From positions 82,764-146,763 of the forward strand of contig NW_026894334.1 of the NCBI RefSeq assembly GCF_032452875.1: a stretch of DNA of 64,000 nt, in the 5' to 3' direction. Shown in pieces: positions 23,541-36,350 of this stretch. Below the pieces are notes generated by a model. That model was not told the DNA's origin and made no database searches. It saw only the letters and a program-made list of their open reading frames with translations. Position 1 is the first letter of the stretch; each line of letters starts with the position of its first letter. Source of the stretch: Bos javanicus. Lineage: Eukaryota; Chordata; Mammalia; Artiodactyla; Bovidae. The position numbers were made by a program, and so were the translations under genes.

Positions 23541-24630
23541 ATGATCAGTGTATGATAGCAAACATGATCAGTGCATGATCAGTCACATGATCAGCGCCAT
23601 TAAGTCACGTGATCACTACATGATAGTCATGTGATCAGTCCATGCTCAGTCACGTATCAGTGCATGATCAGCCACGTGATCAGTGCATGATCAGCCACGT
23701 GATCAGTGCATGATAGCCATGTGATCAGTGCATGATCAGTCACGTGATCAGTGCATGATCAGTCAGGTGATCAGTGCATGATCAGCCACGTGATCAGTGC
23801 ATGATCAGTCACGTGATCAGTGCATGATCAGTCACGTGATCAGTGCATGATCAGCCACGTGATCAGTGCATGATCAGCCACGTGATCAGTGCATGATCAG
23901 TCACGTGATCAGTGCATGATCAGTCACGTGACCAGTACATGGTAGCTACGTGATCAGTGCATGATCAGCCACGTGAGTGCATGATAGCCACGTGATCAGT
24001 GCATGATCAGTCACGTGATCAGTGCATGATCATCACGTGATCAGTGCATGATCAGTCACGTGATCAGTGCATGATCAATACGTGATCAGTGCATGATCAG
24101 TCACGTGACCAGTACATGGTAGCTACGTGATCAGTGCATGATCAGCCACGTGATCAGTGCATGATAGCCACGTGATCAGTGCATGATCAGTCACGTGATC
24201 AGTGCATGATCATCCACGTGATCAGTGCATGATCAGTCACGTGATCAGTGCATGATATAGACGTGATCAGTGCATGATCAGTCGTGATCAGTGCATGATC
24301 AGCCACGTGATCAGTGCATGATAGCCAGTGATCAGTGCATGATAGCCAGTGATCAGTGCATGATCAGTCACGTGATCAGTGCATGATCAGCCACGTGATC
24401 AGTGCATGATCAGCCACGTGATCAGTGCATGATCAGCCACGTGATCAGTGCATGATCAGTTACGTGAGCAGTGTATGATCAGCCACGTGATCAGTGCATG
24501 GTCAGACACGTGAACAGTGTATGATCAGCCACGTGATCAGTGCATGATAGCCACGTGATCAGTGCATGATCAGTCACGTGATCAGTGTATGATCAGCCAC
24601 GTGAACAGTGCATGCTCAGTCACGTGATCT
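23541..24630. repeat. Spacer 14, class T3
   Basis: T3 spacer closely matching spacer 12 in length and order: GATAGCCATGTG near 23711, ATATAGACG near 24253, paired GCCAGTG near 24325-24350. Transition has CACGTATCAG (one G lost). No gene. Confidence 0.86.
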
Positions 24631-24874
24631 GGGCCTGCTGAGCTGCGTGATTACTGTCTGCTCATCTGCTTGACAATTGCCAGCTGAGCTGCACGATTCC
24701 TGCCTGTCATCTGCTTGACAATTGCCAGCTGTGCTGCGTAATTCCTGCCTGCTCAGCTGCTTGATTATTGCCAGCTGAGCAGCATGATTCCTCACACCTG
24801 AGTTCCATGATTATTGCCTGCTGACTGTTTGATTCGTGCCTACTCAGCTCTTTGTTTATTGCCTCCAGAGGCAC
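24631..24874 (+). repeat. Core copy 15, type B, 244 bp
   Basis: Full-length type B, junction GTGATCT-GGG. Followed by T1. Confidence 0.92.
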
Positions 24875-25922
24875 ATGATCAGTGTATGATAGCAAACATG
24901 ATCAGCGCATGATCAGTCACATGATCAGCGCCATTAAGTCACGTGATCACTACATGATAGTCATGTGATCAGTCCATGCTCAGTCACGTATCAGTGCATG
25001 ATCAGCCACGTGATCAGTGCATGATCTGTCACATGATTAGTGTATGATCATCCACGTGATCAGTGCATGGGCAGTCATGTGATCAGTGCATGATATAGAC
25101 GTGATCAGTGCATGATCAGTCACGTGATCAGTGCATGATAGCCACGTGATCAGTGCATGATCAGTCACCTGATGGGTGTATGATCATTCACGTGACCTGT
25201 ACATGGTAGCTACATGATCATTGCATGATCAGCCACGTGAGTAGTGCATGATAGCCACGTGATCAGTGCATGATCAGTCACGTGATCAGTGCATGATCAG
25301 TCATGTGATCAGTGCATGATCAGGCACGTGATCAGTGCATGATCAGCCACGTGATCAGTGCATGATAGCCACGTGATCAGTGCATGATCAGTCACGTGAT
25401 CAGTGCATGATCAGTCACGTGATCAGTGCATGATCATTTACGTGATCAGTGCATGATCAGTCACGTGACCAGTATATGTAGCTACGTGATCAGTGCATGA
25501 CAGCCACGTGATCAGTGCATGATAGCCACGTGATCAGTGCATGATCAGTTACGTGATCAGTGTATGATCAGCCACGTGATCAGTGCATGAGTGCCACGTG
25601 ATCAGTGCATGATATGTCACGTGACAGTGTGTGATCAGCCACGTGATCAGTGCATGATCAGCCACGTGATCAGTGCATGATAGCCACGTGATCAGTGCAT
25701 GATCAGTTACGTGAGCAGTGTATGATCAGCCACGTGATCAGTGCATGAGTGCCACGTGATCAGTGCATGATCAGTCACGTGATCAGTGCATGATCAGCCA
25801 CGTGATCAGTGCATGATCAGCCACGTGATCAGTGCATGATAGCCACGTGATCAGTGCATGATCAGTCACGTGATCAGTGTATGATCAGCCACGTGAACAG
25901 TGCATGCTCAGTCACGTGATCA
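24875..25922. repeat. Spacer 15, class T1
   Basis: GATCTGTCACATGATTAG near 25023 and CACCTGATGGG near 25167. From about 25434 a long leader is present but partly overwritten by canonical GATCAG units (ATATGTAGC, GAGTGCC twice, GATATGTC). No gene. Confidence 0.86.
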
Positions 25923-26121
25923 GTGCCTGCTGAGCTGCGTGATTACTGTCTGCTCATCTGCTTGACAATTGCCAGCTGTGCTGCGTAATTCCTGCCTGCT
26001 CAGCTGCTTGATTATTGCCAGCTGAGCAGCATGATTCCTCACAGCTGAGTTCCATGATTATTGCCTGCTGACTGTTTGATTCGTGCCTACTCAGCTCTTT
26101 GTTTATTGCCTCCAGAGGCAC
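25923..26121 (+). repeat. Core copy 16, type A, internal 45-bp deletion (199 bp)
   Basis: Units 3 and 4 are missing. In intact copies the block TCATCTGCTTGAC plus AATTGCCAGCTG occurs twice, 45 bp apart; here one copy and the intervening sequence are gone. The junction is also changed (GATCAGTGCC instead of GATCAGGGCC). Followed by T1. Confidence 0.92.
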
Positions 26122-27530
26122 ATGATCAGTGTATGATAGCAAACATGATCAGCGCATGATCAGTCACATGATCAGCGCCATTAAGTCACGTGATCACTAC
26201 ATGATAGTCATGTGATCAGTCCATGCTCAGTCACGGTATCAGTGCATGATCAGCCACGTGATCAGTGCATGATCTGTCACATGATTAGTGTATGATCATC
26301 CACGTGATCAGTGCATGGGCAGTCATGTGATCAGTGCATGATATAGACGTGATCAGTGCATGATCAGTCTCGTGATCAGTGCATGATAGCCACGTGATCA
26401 GTGCATGATCAGTCACCTGATGGGTGTATGATCATTCACGTGACCTGTACATGGTAGCTACATGATCATTGCATGATCAGCCACGTGAGTAGTGCATGAT
26501 AGCCACGTGATCACTGCATGATCAGTCACGTGATCAGTGCATGATCAGTCACGTGATCAGTGCATGATCAGCCACGTGATCAGTGCATGATCAGCCACGT
26601 GATCAGTGCATGATAGCCACGTGATCAGTGCATGATCAGTCACGTGATCAGTGCATGATCAGTCACGTGATCAGTGCATGATCAGCCACGTGATCAGTGC
26701 ATGATAGCCACGTGATCAGTGCATGATCAGTCACGTGATCAGTGCATGATCAGTCACGTGACCAGTACATGTAGCTACGTGATCAGTGCATGATCAGCCA
26801 CGTGATCAGTGCATGATAGCCACGTGATCAGTGCATGATCAGTCACGTGATCAGTGCATGATCAGTCACGTGATCAGTGCATGATCAGTCACGTGATCAG
26901 TGCATGATCAATTACGTGATCAGTGCATGATCAGTCACGTGATCAGTACATGGTAGCCACGTGATCAGTGCATCAGCCACGTGATCAGTGCATGATAGCC
27001 ACGTGATCAGTGCATGATCAGTCACGTGATCAGTGCATGATCAGCCACGTGATCAGTGCATGATCAGTCACGTGATCAGTGCATGATATAGACGTGATCA
27101 GTGCATGATCAGTCACGTGATCAGTGCATGATCAGCCACGTGATCAGTGCATGATAGCCAGTGATGAGTGCATGATAGCCAGTGATCAGTGCATGATCAG
27201 TCACGTGACAGTGTATGATCAGCCACGTGATCAGTGCATGATAGCCACGTGATCAGTGCATGATCAGCCACGTGATCAGTGCATGATCAGTCACGTGAGC
27301 AGTGCATGATCAGCCACGTGATCAGTGCATGATCAGCCACGTGATCAGTGCATGATCAGCCACGTGATCAGTGCATGATCAGCCACGTGATCAGTGCATG
27401 ATCAGACACGTGAACAGTGTATGATCAGCCACGTGATCAGTGCATGATATCCACGTGATCAGTGCATGATCAGTCACGTGATCAGTGTATGATCAGCCAC
27501 GTGAACAGTGCATGCTCAGTCACGTGATCT
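26122..27530. repeat. Spacer 16, class T1
   Basis: GATCTGTC near 26272, GGGCAGTCATG, GATATAGACG, CAGTCTCGTG, CACCTGATGGG near 26414, GACCTGTACATGG. Paired GCCAGTG units near 27160-27185, one with GATGAG. No gene. Confidence 0.87.
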
Positions 27531-27774
27531 GGGCCTGCTGAGCTGCGTGATTACTGTCTGCTCATCTGCTTGACAATTGCCAGCTGAGCTGCACGATTCC
27601 TGCCTGTCATCTGCTTGACAATTGCCAGCTGTGCTGCGTAATTCCTGCCTGCTCAGCTGCTTGATTATTGCCAGCTGAGCAGCATGATTCCTCACAGCTG
27701 AGTTCCATGATTATTGCCTGCTGACTGTTTGATTCGTGCCTACTCAGCTCTTTGTTTATTGCCTCCAGAGGCAC
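27531..27774 (+). repeat. Core copy 17, type A, 244 bp
   Basis: Full-length type A, junction GTGATCT-GGG, short leader. Followed by T2. Confidence 0.92.
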
Positions 27775-30344
27775 ATGATCAGTGTATGATAGCAAACATG
27801 ATCAGCGCATGATCAGTCACATGATCAGCGCCATTAAGTCACGTGATCACTACATGATAGTCATGTGATCAGTCCATGCTCAGTCACGGTATCAGTGCAT
27901 GATCAGCCACGTGATCAGTGCATGATCAGTCACGTGATCAGTGCATGATCAGCCACGTGATCAGTGCATGATCAGTCACGTGATCAGTGCATGATCAGGC
28001 ACGTGATCAGTGCATGATCAGCCACGTGATCAGTGCATGATAGCCACGTGATCAGTGCATGATCAGTCACCTGATGGGTGTATGATCATTCACGTGACCT
28101 GTACATGGTAGCTACATGATCATTGCATGATCAGCCACGTGAGTAGTGCATGATAGCCACGTGATCAGTGCATGATCAGTCACGTGATCAGTGCATGATC
28201 AGTCACGTGATCAGTGCATGATAGTCACGTGATCAGTGCATGATCAGCCACGTGATCAGTGCATGATCAGTCACGTGATCAGTGCATGATCAGCACGTGA
28301 TCAGTGCATGATCAGCACGTGATCAGTGCATGATAGCCACGTGATCAGTGCATGATCAGCCACGTGATCAGTGCATGATCAGTCACGTGATCAGTGCATG
28401 ATAGCACGTGATCAGTGCATGATCAGCCACGTGATCAGTGCATGATAGCCACGTGATCAGTGCATGATCAGTCACGTGATCAGTGCATGATCAGTCACGT
28501 GATCAGTGCATGATCAGTCACGTGATCAGTGCATGATCAGTCACGTGATCAGTGCATGATCAGCCACGTGATCAGTGCATGATAGCTACGTGATCAGTGC
28601 ATGATCAGCCACGTGATCAGTGCATGATAGCCACGTGATCAGTGCATGATCAGTCACGTGATCAGTGCATGATCAGCCACGTGATCAGTGCATGATCAGT
28701 CACGTGATCAGTGCATGATAGCCACGTGATCAGTGCATGATCAGTCACGTGATCAGTGCATGATCAGCCACGTGATCAGTGCATGATAGCCACGTGATCA
28801 GTGCATGATCAGCCGTGATCAGTGCATGATCAGTCACGTGATCAGTGCATGATCAGCCACGTGATCAGTGCATGATCAGCCACGTGATCAGTGCATGATC
28901 AGCCACGTGATCAGTGCATGATCAGTCACGTGATCAGTGCATGATCAGCCACGTGATCAGTGCATGATCAGTCACGTGATCAGTGCATGATCAGCCACGT
29001 GATCAGTGCATGATCAGTCACGTGATCAGTGCATGATCAGTCACGTGATCAGTGCATGATAGCTACGTGATCAGTGCATGATCAGCCACGTGATCAGTGC
29101 ATGATAGCCACGTGATCAGTGCATGATCAGTCACGTGATCAGTGCATGATCAGTCACGTGATCAGTGCATGATCAGTCACGTGATCAGTGCATGATCAAT
29201 CACGTGATCAGTGCATGATCAGTCACGTGATCAGTGCATGATAGCCACGTGATCAGTGCATGATCAGCCACGTGATCAGTGCATGATAGCCACGTGATCA
29301 GTGCATGATCAGTCACATGATCAGTGCATGATCATCCACGTGATCAGTGCATGATCAGTCACGTGATCAGTGCATGATATAGACGTGATCAGTGCATGAT
29401 CAGTCACGTGATCAGTGCATGATCAGCCACGTGATCAGTGCATGATAGCCACGTGATCAGTGCATGATAGCCAGTGATCAGTGCATGATCAGTCACGTGA
29501 TCAGTGCATGATCAGCCACGTGATCAGTGCATGATAGCCACGTGATCAGTGCATGATCAGCCACGTGATCAGTGCATGATCAGTCACGTGATCAGTGCAT
29601 GATCAGCCACGTGATCAGTGCATGATCAGCCACGTGATCAGTGCATGATCAGCCACGTGATCAGTGCATGATCAGTCACGTGATCAGTGCATGATCAGTC
29701 ACGTGATCAGTGCATGATAGCTACGTGATCAGTGCATGATCAGCCACGTGATCAGTGCATGATAGCCACGTGATCAGTGCATGATCAGTCACGTGATCAG
29801 TGCATGATCAGTCACGTGATCAGTGCATGATCAGTCACGTGATCAGTGCATGATCATTACGTGATCAGTGCATGATCAGTCACGTGACCAGTATATGGTA
29901 GCTACGTGATCATTCCATGACAGCCACGTGAGCAGTGCATGATAGCCACGTGATGTGTGCATGATGAGTTACGTGAGCAGAGTATGATCAGCCACGTGAT
30001 CAGTGCATGAGTGCCACGTGATCAGTGCATGATATGTCACGTGACAGTGTGTGATCAGCCACGTGAACAGTGCATGTTCAGCCACGTGATCAGTGCATGA
30101 TAGCCACGTGATCAGTGCATGATCAGTTACGTGAGCAGTGTATGATCAGCCACGTGATCAGTGCATGGTGAGCCACGTGATCAGTGCATGATCAGCCACG
30201 TGATCAGTGCATGATCAGCCACGTGATCAGTGCATGATCAGCCACGTGATCAGTGCATGATCAGCCACGTGATCAGTGCATGATCAGTCACGTGATCAGT
30301 GCCTGATCAGCCACGTGAACAGTGCATGCTCAGTCACGTGATCT
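27775..30344. repeat. Spacer 17, class T2, 2.57 kb (longest)
   Basis: CACCTGATGGG near 28069. From about 28200 to 29700 units are almost all canonical with few position markers, consistent with recent local expansion. A leader begins near 29851. No gene. Confidence 0.86.
29851..30344 (+). repeat. Hybrid leader of core 18
   Basis: The outer part (GATCATTACG, ATATGGTAGC, ATTCCATGAC, GATGTGTGCATG, GAGTGCC, GATATGTC) is long-leader type. After about 30170 the expected GGTCAGACACG and ATATCCAAG units are replaced by C-form canonical repeats. This marks a recombinant. Confidence 0.82.
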
Positions 30345-30541
30345 TGCCAGCTGAGCTGCGTGATTCCTGCCTGTCATCTGCTTGACAATTGCCAGCTGTG
30401 CTGCGTAATTCCTGCCTGCTCAGCTGCTTGATTATTGCCAGCTGAGCAGCATGATTCCTCACACCTGAGTTCCATGATTATTGCCTGCTGACTGTTTGAT
30501 TCGTGCCTACTCAGCTCTTTGTTTATTGCCTCCAGAGGCAC
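30345..30541 (+). repeat. Core copy 18, type B, 5' truncated (197 bp)
   Basis: The first two core units (46-47 bp) are missing: GTGATCT runs straight into TGCCAGCTGAGC. The next unit reads GCTGCGTGATTCC instead of GCTGCACGATTCC. It is the only type B core behind a long leader. Followed by T1. Confidence 0.92.
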
Positions 30542-32388
30542 ATGATCAGTGTATGATAGCAAACATGATCAGCGCATGATCAGTCACATGATCAGCGCCA
30601 TTAAGTCACGTGATCACTACATGATAGTCATGTGATCAGTCCATGCTCAGTCACGGTATCAGTGCATGATCAGCCACGTGATCAGTGCATGATCTGTCAC
30701 ATGATTAGTGTATGATCATCCACGTGATCAGTGCATGGGCAGTCATGTGATCAGTGCATGATATAGACGTGATCAGTGCATGATCAGTCTCGTGATCAGT
30801 GCATGATAGCCACGTGATCAGTGCATGATCAGTCACCTGATGGGTGTATGATCATTCACGTGACCTGTACATGGTAGCTACATGATCATTGCATGATCAG
30901 CCACGTGAGTAGTGCATGATAGCCACGTGATCACTGCATGATCAGTCACGTGATCAGTGCATGATCAGTCACGTGATCAGTGCATGATCAGCCACGTGAT
31001 CAGTGCATGATCAGCCACGTGATCAGTGCATGATCAGCCACGTGATCAGTGCATGATCAGTCACGTGATCAGTGCATGATCAGTCACGTGATCAGTGCAT
31101 GATCAGCCACGTGATCAGTGCATGATAGCCACGTGATCAGTGCATGATCAGTCACGTGATCAGTGCATGATCAGTCACGTGACCAGTGCATGATAGCTAC
31201 GTGATCAGTGCATGATCAGCCACGTGATCAGTGCATGATAGCCACGTGATCAGTGCATGATCAGTCACGTGATCAGTGCATGATCAGTCACGTGATCAGT
31301 GCATGATCAGCCACGTGATCAGTGCATGATCAGCCACGTGATCAGTGCATGATAGCCACGTGATCAGTGCATGATCAGTCACGTGATCAGTGCATGATCA
31401 GTCACGTGATCAGTGCATGATCAGCCACGTGATCAGTGCATGATCAGCCACGTGATCAGTGCATGATAGCCACGTGATCAGTGCATGATCAGTCACGTGA
31501 TCAGTGCATGATCAGCCACGTGATCAGTGCATGATCAGCCACGTGATCAGTGCATGATCAGTCACGTGATCAGTGCATGATCAGTCACGTGATCAGTGCA
31601 TGATCAGCCACGTGATCAGTGCATGATCAGCCACGTGATCAGTGCATGATCAGTTACGTGATCAGTGCATGATCAGTCACGTGATCAGTGCATGGTAGCC
31701 ACGTGATCAGTGCATGATCAGCCACGTGATCAGTGCATGATAGCCACGTGATCAGTGCATGATCAGTCACGTGATCAGTGCATGATCAGCCACGTGATCA
31801 GTGCATGATCAGTCACGTGATCAGTGCATGATCAATTACGTGATCAGTGCATGATCAGTCACGTGACCAGTACATGGTAGCCACGTGATCATTGCATGAT
31901 CAGCCACGTGAGTGCATGATAGCCACGTGATCAGTGCATGATCAGTCACGTGATCAGTGCATGATCATCCACGTGATCAGTGCATGATCAGTCACGTGAT
32001 CAGTGCATGATATAGACGTGATCAGTGCATGATCAGTCACGTGATCAGTGCATGATCAGCCACGTGATCAGTGCATGATAGCCAGTGATCAGTGCATGAT
32101 AGCCACGTGATCAGTGCATGATCAGTCACGTGATCAGTGCATGATCAGCCACGTGATCAGTGCATGATCAGCCACGTGATCAGTGCATGATCAGCCACGT
32201 GATCAGTGCATGATCAGTTACGTGATCAGTGCATGATCAGCCACGTGATCAGTGCATGGTCAGACACGTGAACAGTGTATGATCAGCCACGTGATCAGTG
32301 CATGATAGCCACGTGATCAGTGCATGATCAGTCACGTGATCAGTGTATGATCAGCCACGTGAACAGTGCATGCTCAGTCACGTGATCA
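30542..32388. repeat. Spacer 18, class T1
   Basis: GATCTGTCACATGATTAG near 30692 and CACCTGATGGG near 30834. The middle is highly regular. ATATAGACG lies near 32008. No gene. Confidence 0.87.
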
Positions 32389-32632
32389 GGGCCTGCTGAG
32401 CTGCGTGATTACTGTCTGCTCATCTGCTTGACAATTGCCAGCTGAGCTGCACGATTCCTGCCTGTCATCTGCTTGACAATTGCCAGCTGTGCTGCGTAAT
32501 TCCTGCCTGCTCAGCTGCTTGATTATTGCCAGCTGAGCAGCATGATTCCTCACACCTGAGTTCCATGATTATTGCCTGCTGACTGTTTGATTCGTGCCTA
32601 CTCAGCTCTTTGTTTATTGCCTCCAGAGGCAC
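32389..32632 (+). repeat. Core copy 19, type B, 244 bp
   Basis: Full-length type B, junction GTGATCA-GGG. Followed by T2. Confidence 0.92.
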
Positions 32633-33728
32633 ATGATCAGTGTATGATAGCAAACATGATCAGCGCATGATCAGTCACATGATCAGCGCCATTAAGTCAC
32701 GTGATCACTACATGATAGTCATGTGATCAGTCCATGCTCAGTCACGGTATCAGTGCATGATCAGCCACGTGATCAGTGCATGATCAGCCACGTGATCAGT
32801 GCATGATCAGCCACGTGATCAGTGCATGATCAGTCACGTGATCAGTGCATGATCAGGCACGTGATCAGTGCATGATCAGCCACGTGATCAGTGCATGATA
32901 GCCACGTGATCAGTGCATGATCAGTCACCTGATGGGTGTATGATCAGTCACGTGACCAGTACATGGTAGCTACATGATCATTGCATGATCAGCCACGTGA
33001 GTAGTGCATGATAGCCACGTGATCAGTGCATGATCAGTCACGTGATCAGTGCATGATCAGTCACGTGATCAGTGCATGATCAGCCACGTGATCAGTGCAT
33101 GATCAGCCACGTGATCAGTGCATGATCAGTCACGTGATCAGTGCATGGTAGCACGTGATCAGTGCATGATCAGCCACGTGATCAGTGCATGATAGCCACG
33201 TGATCAGTGCATGATCAGTCACGTGATCAGTGTATGATCAGCCACGTGATCAGTGCATGATCAGTCACGTGATCAGTGCATGATATAGACGTGATCAGTG
33301 CATGATCAGTCACGTGATCAGTGCATGATCAGCCACGTGATCAGTGCATGATCAGCCAGTGATCAGTGCATGATAGCCAGTGATCAGTGCATGATCAGTC
33401 ACGTGATCAGTGCATGATCAGCCACGTGATCAGTGCATGATAGCCACGTGATCAGTGCATGATCAGCCACGTGATCAGTGCATGATCAGTCACGTGATCA
33501 GTGCATGATCAGCCACGTGATCAGTGCATGATCAGCCACGTGATCAGTGCATGATCAGCCACGTGATCAGTGCATGATAGCCACGTGATCAGTGCATGAT
33601 CAGTCACGTGATCAGTGCATGATCAGCCACGTGATCAGTGCATGATAGCCACGTGATCAGTGCATGATCAGTCACGTGATCAGTGTATGATCAGCCACGT
33701 GAACAGTGCATGCTCAGTCACGTGATCA
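32633..33728. repeat. Spacer 19, class T2
   Basis: CACCTGATGGG near 32926, ATATAGACG near 33282, GCCAGTG short units near 33355 and 33376. No gene. Confidence 0.87.
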
Positions 33729-33971
33729 GGGCTGCTGAGCTGCGTGATTACTGTCTGCTCATCTGCTTGACAATTGCCAGCTGAGCTGCACGATTCCTGC
33801 CTGTCATCTGCTTGACAATTGCCAGCTGTGCTGCGTAATTCCTGCCTGCTCAGCTGCTTGATTATTGCCAGCTGAGCAGCATGATTCCTCACAGCTGAGT
33901 TCCATGATTATTGCCTGCTGACTGTTTGATTCGTGCCTACTCAGCTCTTTGTTCATTGCCTCCAGAGGCAC
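33729..33971 (+). repeat. Core copy 20, type A, 243 bp
   Basis: Type A. One C is lost at the junction (GGGCTGCTG), and GTTCATTGCC replaces GTTTATTGCC. Followed by an unusual short spacer. Confidence 0.92.
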
Positions 33972-34770
33972 ATGATCAGTGTATGATAGCAAACATGATC
34001 AGCGCATGATCAGTCACATGATCAGTGCATTAAGTCACGTGATCAGTGCATGATAGTCATGTGATCAGTCCATGATCAGTCACGGATCAGTGCATGATCA
34101 GCCACGTGATCAGTGCATGATAGCCACGTGATCAGTGCATGATCAGTCACGTGATCAGTGCATGATCAGTCACGTGATCAGTGCATGATCAGCCACGTGA
34201 TCAGTGCATGATAGCCACGTGATCAGTGCATGATCAGTCACGTGATCAGTGCATGATCAGTCACGTGACCAGTACATGGTAGCTACGTGATCATTGCATG
34301 ATCAGCCACGTGAGTAGTGCATGATAGCCACGTGATCAGTGCATGATCAGTCACGTGATCAGTGCATGATCAGTCACGTGATCAGTGCATGATCAGTCAC
34401 GTGATCAGTGCATGATCAGCCACGTGATCAGTGCATGATCAGTCACGTGATCAGTGTATGATCAGCCACGTGATCAGTGCATGAGTGCCACGTGATCAGT
34501 GCATGATATGTCACGTGACAGTGTGTGATCAGCCACGTGATCAGTGCATGATCAGCCACGTGATCAGTGCATGATAGCCACGTGATCAGTGCATGATCAG
34601 TTACGTGAGCAGTGCATGATCAGCCACGTGATCAGTGCATGGTCAGACACGTGATCAGTGTATGATCAGCCACGTGATCAGTGCATGATATCCACGTGAT
34701 CAGTGCATGATCATCACGTGATCAGTGTATGATCAGCCACGTGAACAGTGCATGCTCAGTCACGTGATCA
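33972..34770. repeat. Spacer 20, 799 bp, homogenised transition
   Basis: The 3' transition has drifted toward canonical sequence: CAGTGCATTAAG, GATCAGTGCATGATAGTC, AGTCCATGATCAG. The CACCTGATGGG landmark is missing, although AGTAGTGCATG near 34312 remains. The right 300 bp is a partial long leader (GAGTGCC, GATATGTC, GTGTGTG). No gene. Confidence 0.85.
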
Positions 34771-35013
34771 GGCCTGCTGAGCTGCGTGATTACTGTCTGC
34801 TCATCTGCTTGACAATTGCCAGCTGAGCTGCACGATTCCTGCCTGTCATCTGCTTGACAATTGCCAGCTGTGCTGCGTAATTCCTGCCTGCTCAGCTGCT
34901 TGATTATTGCCAGCTGAGCAGCATGATTCCTCACAGCTGAGTTCCATGATTATTGCCTGCTGACTGTTTGATTCGTGCCTACTCAGCTCTTTGTTTATTG
35001 CCTCCAGAGGCAC
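34771..35013 (+). repeat. Core copy 21, type A, 243 bp
   Basis: Type A with one G missing at the junction (GATCAGGCC), as in copy 3. It lies only 1,042 bp from copy 20. Followed by T2. Confidence 0.92.
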
Positions 35014-36106
35014 ATGATCAGTGTATGATAGCAAACATGATCAGTGCATGATCAGTCACATGATCAGCGCCATTAAGTCACGTGATCACTACATGATAGT
35101 CATGTGATCAGTCCATGCTCAGTCACGGTATCAGTGCATGATCAGCCACGTGATCAGTGCATGATCAGCCACGTGATCAGTGCATGATCAGCCACGTGAT
35201 CAGTGCATGATCAGTCACGTGATCAGTGCATGATCAGGCACGTGATCAGTGCATGATCAGCCACGTGATCAGTGCATGATAGCCACGTGATCAGTGCATG
35301 ATCAGTCACCTGATGGGTGTATGATCAGTCACGTGACCAGTACATGGTAGCTACATGATCATTGCATGATCAGCCACGTGAGTAGTGCATGATAGCCACG
35401 TGATCAGTGCATGATCAGTCACGTGATCAGTGCATGATCAGTCACGTGATCAGTGCATGATCAGTCACGTGATCAGTGCATGATCAGCCACGTGATCAGT
35501 GCATGATCAGCCACGTGATCAGTGCATGATAGCACGTGATCAGTGCATGATCAGCCACGTGATCAGTGCATGATAGCCACGTGATCAGTGCATGATCAGT
35601 CACGTGATCAGTGCATGATCATCCACGTGATCAGTGCATGATCAGTCATGATCAGTGCATGATATAGACGTGATCAGTGCATGATCAGTCACGTGATCAG
35701 TGCATGATCAGCCACGTGATCAGTGCATGATAGCCAGTGATCAGTGCATGATAGCCACGTGATCAGTGCATGATCAGTCACGTGATCAGTATGATCAGCC
35801 ACGTGATCAGTGCATGATAGCCACGTGATCAGTGCATGATCAGCCACGTGATCAGTGCATGATCAGCCACGTGATCAGTGCATGATCAGCCACGTGATCA
35901 GTGCATGATCAGCCACGTGATCAGTGCATGATCAGCCACGTGATCAGTGCATGATCAGCCACGTGATCAGTGCATGATCAGTCACGTGATCAGTGTATGA
36001 TCAGCCACGTGATCAGTGCATGATAGCCACGTGATCAGTGCATGATCAGTCACGTGATCAGTGTATGATCAGCCACGTGAACAGTGCATGCTCAGTCACG
36101 TGATCT
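35014..36106. repeat. Spacer 21, class T2
   Basis: CACCTGATGGG near 35308 and ATATAGACG near 35662. A run of six C-form units spans about 35840-35970, before the short leader of core 22. No gene. Confidence 0.87.
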
Positions 36107-36350
36107 GGGCCTGCTGAGCTGCGTGATTACTGTCTGCTCATCTGCTTGACAATTGCCAGCTGAGCTGCACGATTCCTGCCTGTCATCTGCTTGACAATTG
36201 CCAGCTGTGCTGCGTAATTCCTGCCTGCTCAGCTGCTTGATTATTGCCAGCTGAGCAGCATGATTCCTCACAGCTGAGTTCCATGATTATTGCCTGCTGA
36301 CTGTTTGATTCGTGCCTACTCAGCTCTTTGTTTATTGCCTCCAGAGGCAC
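36107..36350 (+). repeat. Core copy 22, type A, 244 bp
   Basis: Full-length type A, junction GTGATCT-GGG. Followed by T2 with a T1-like first unit. Confidence 0.92.
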
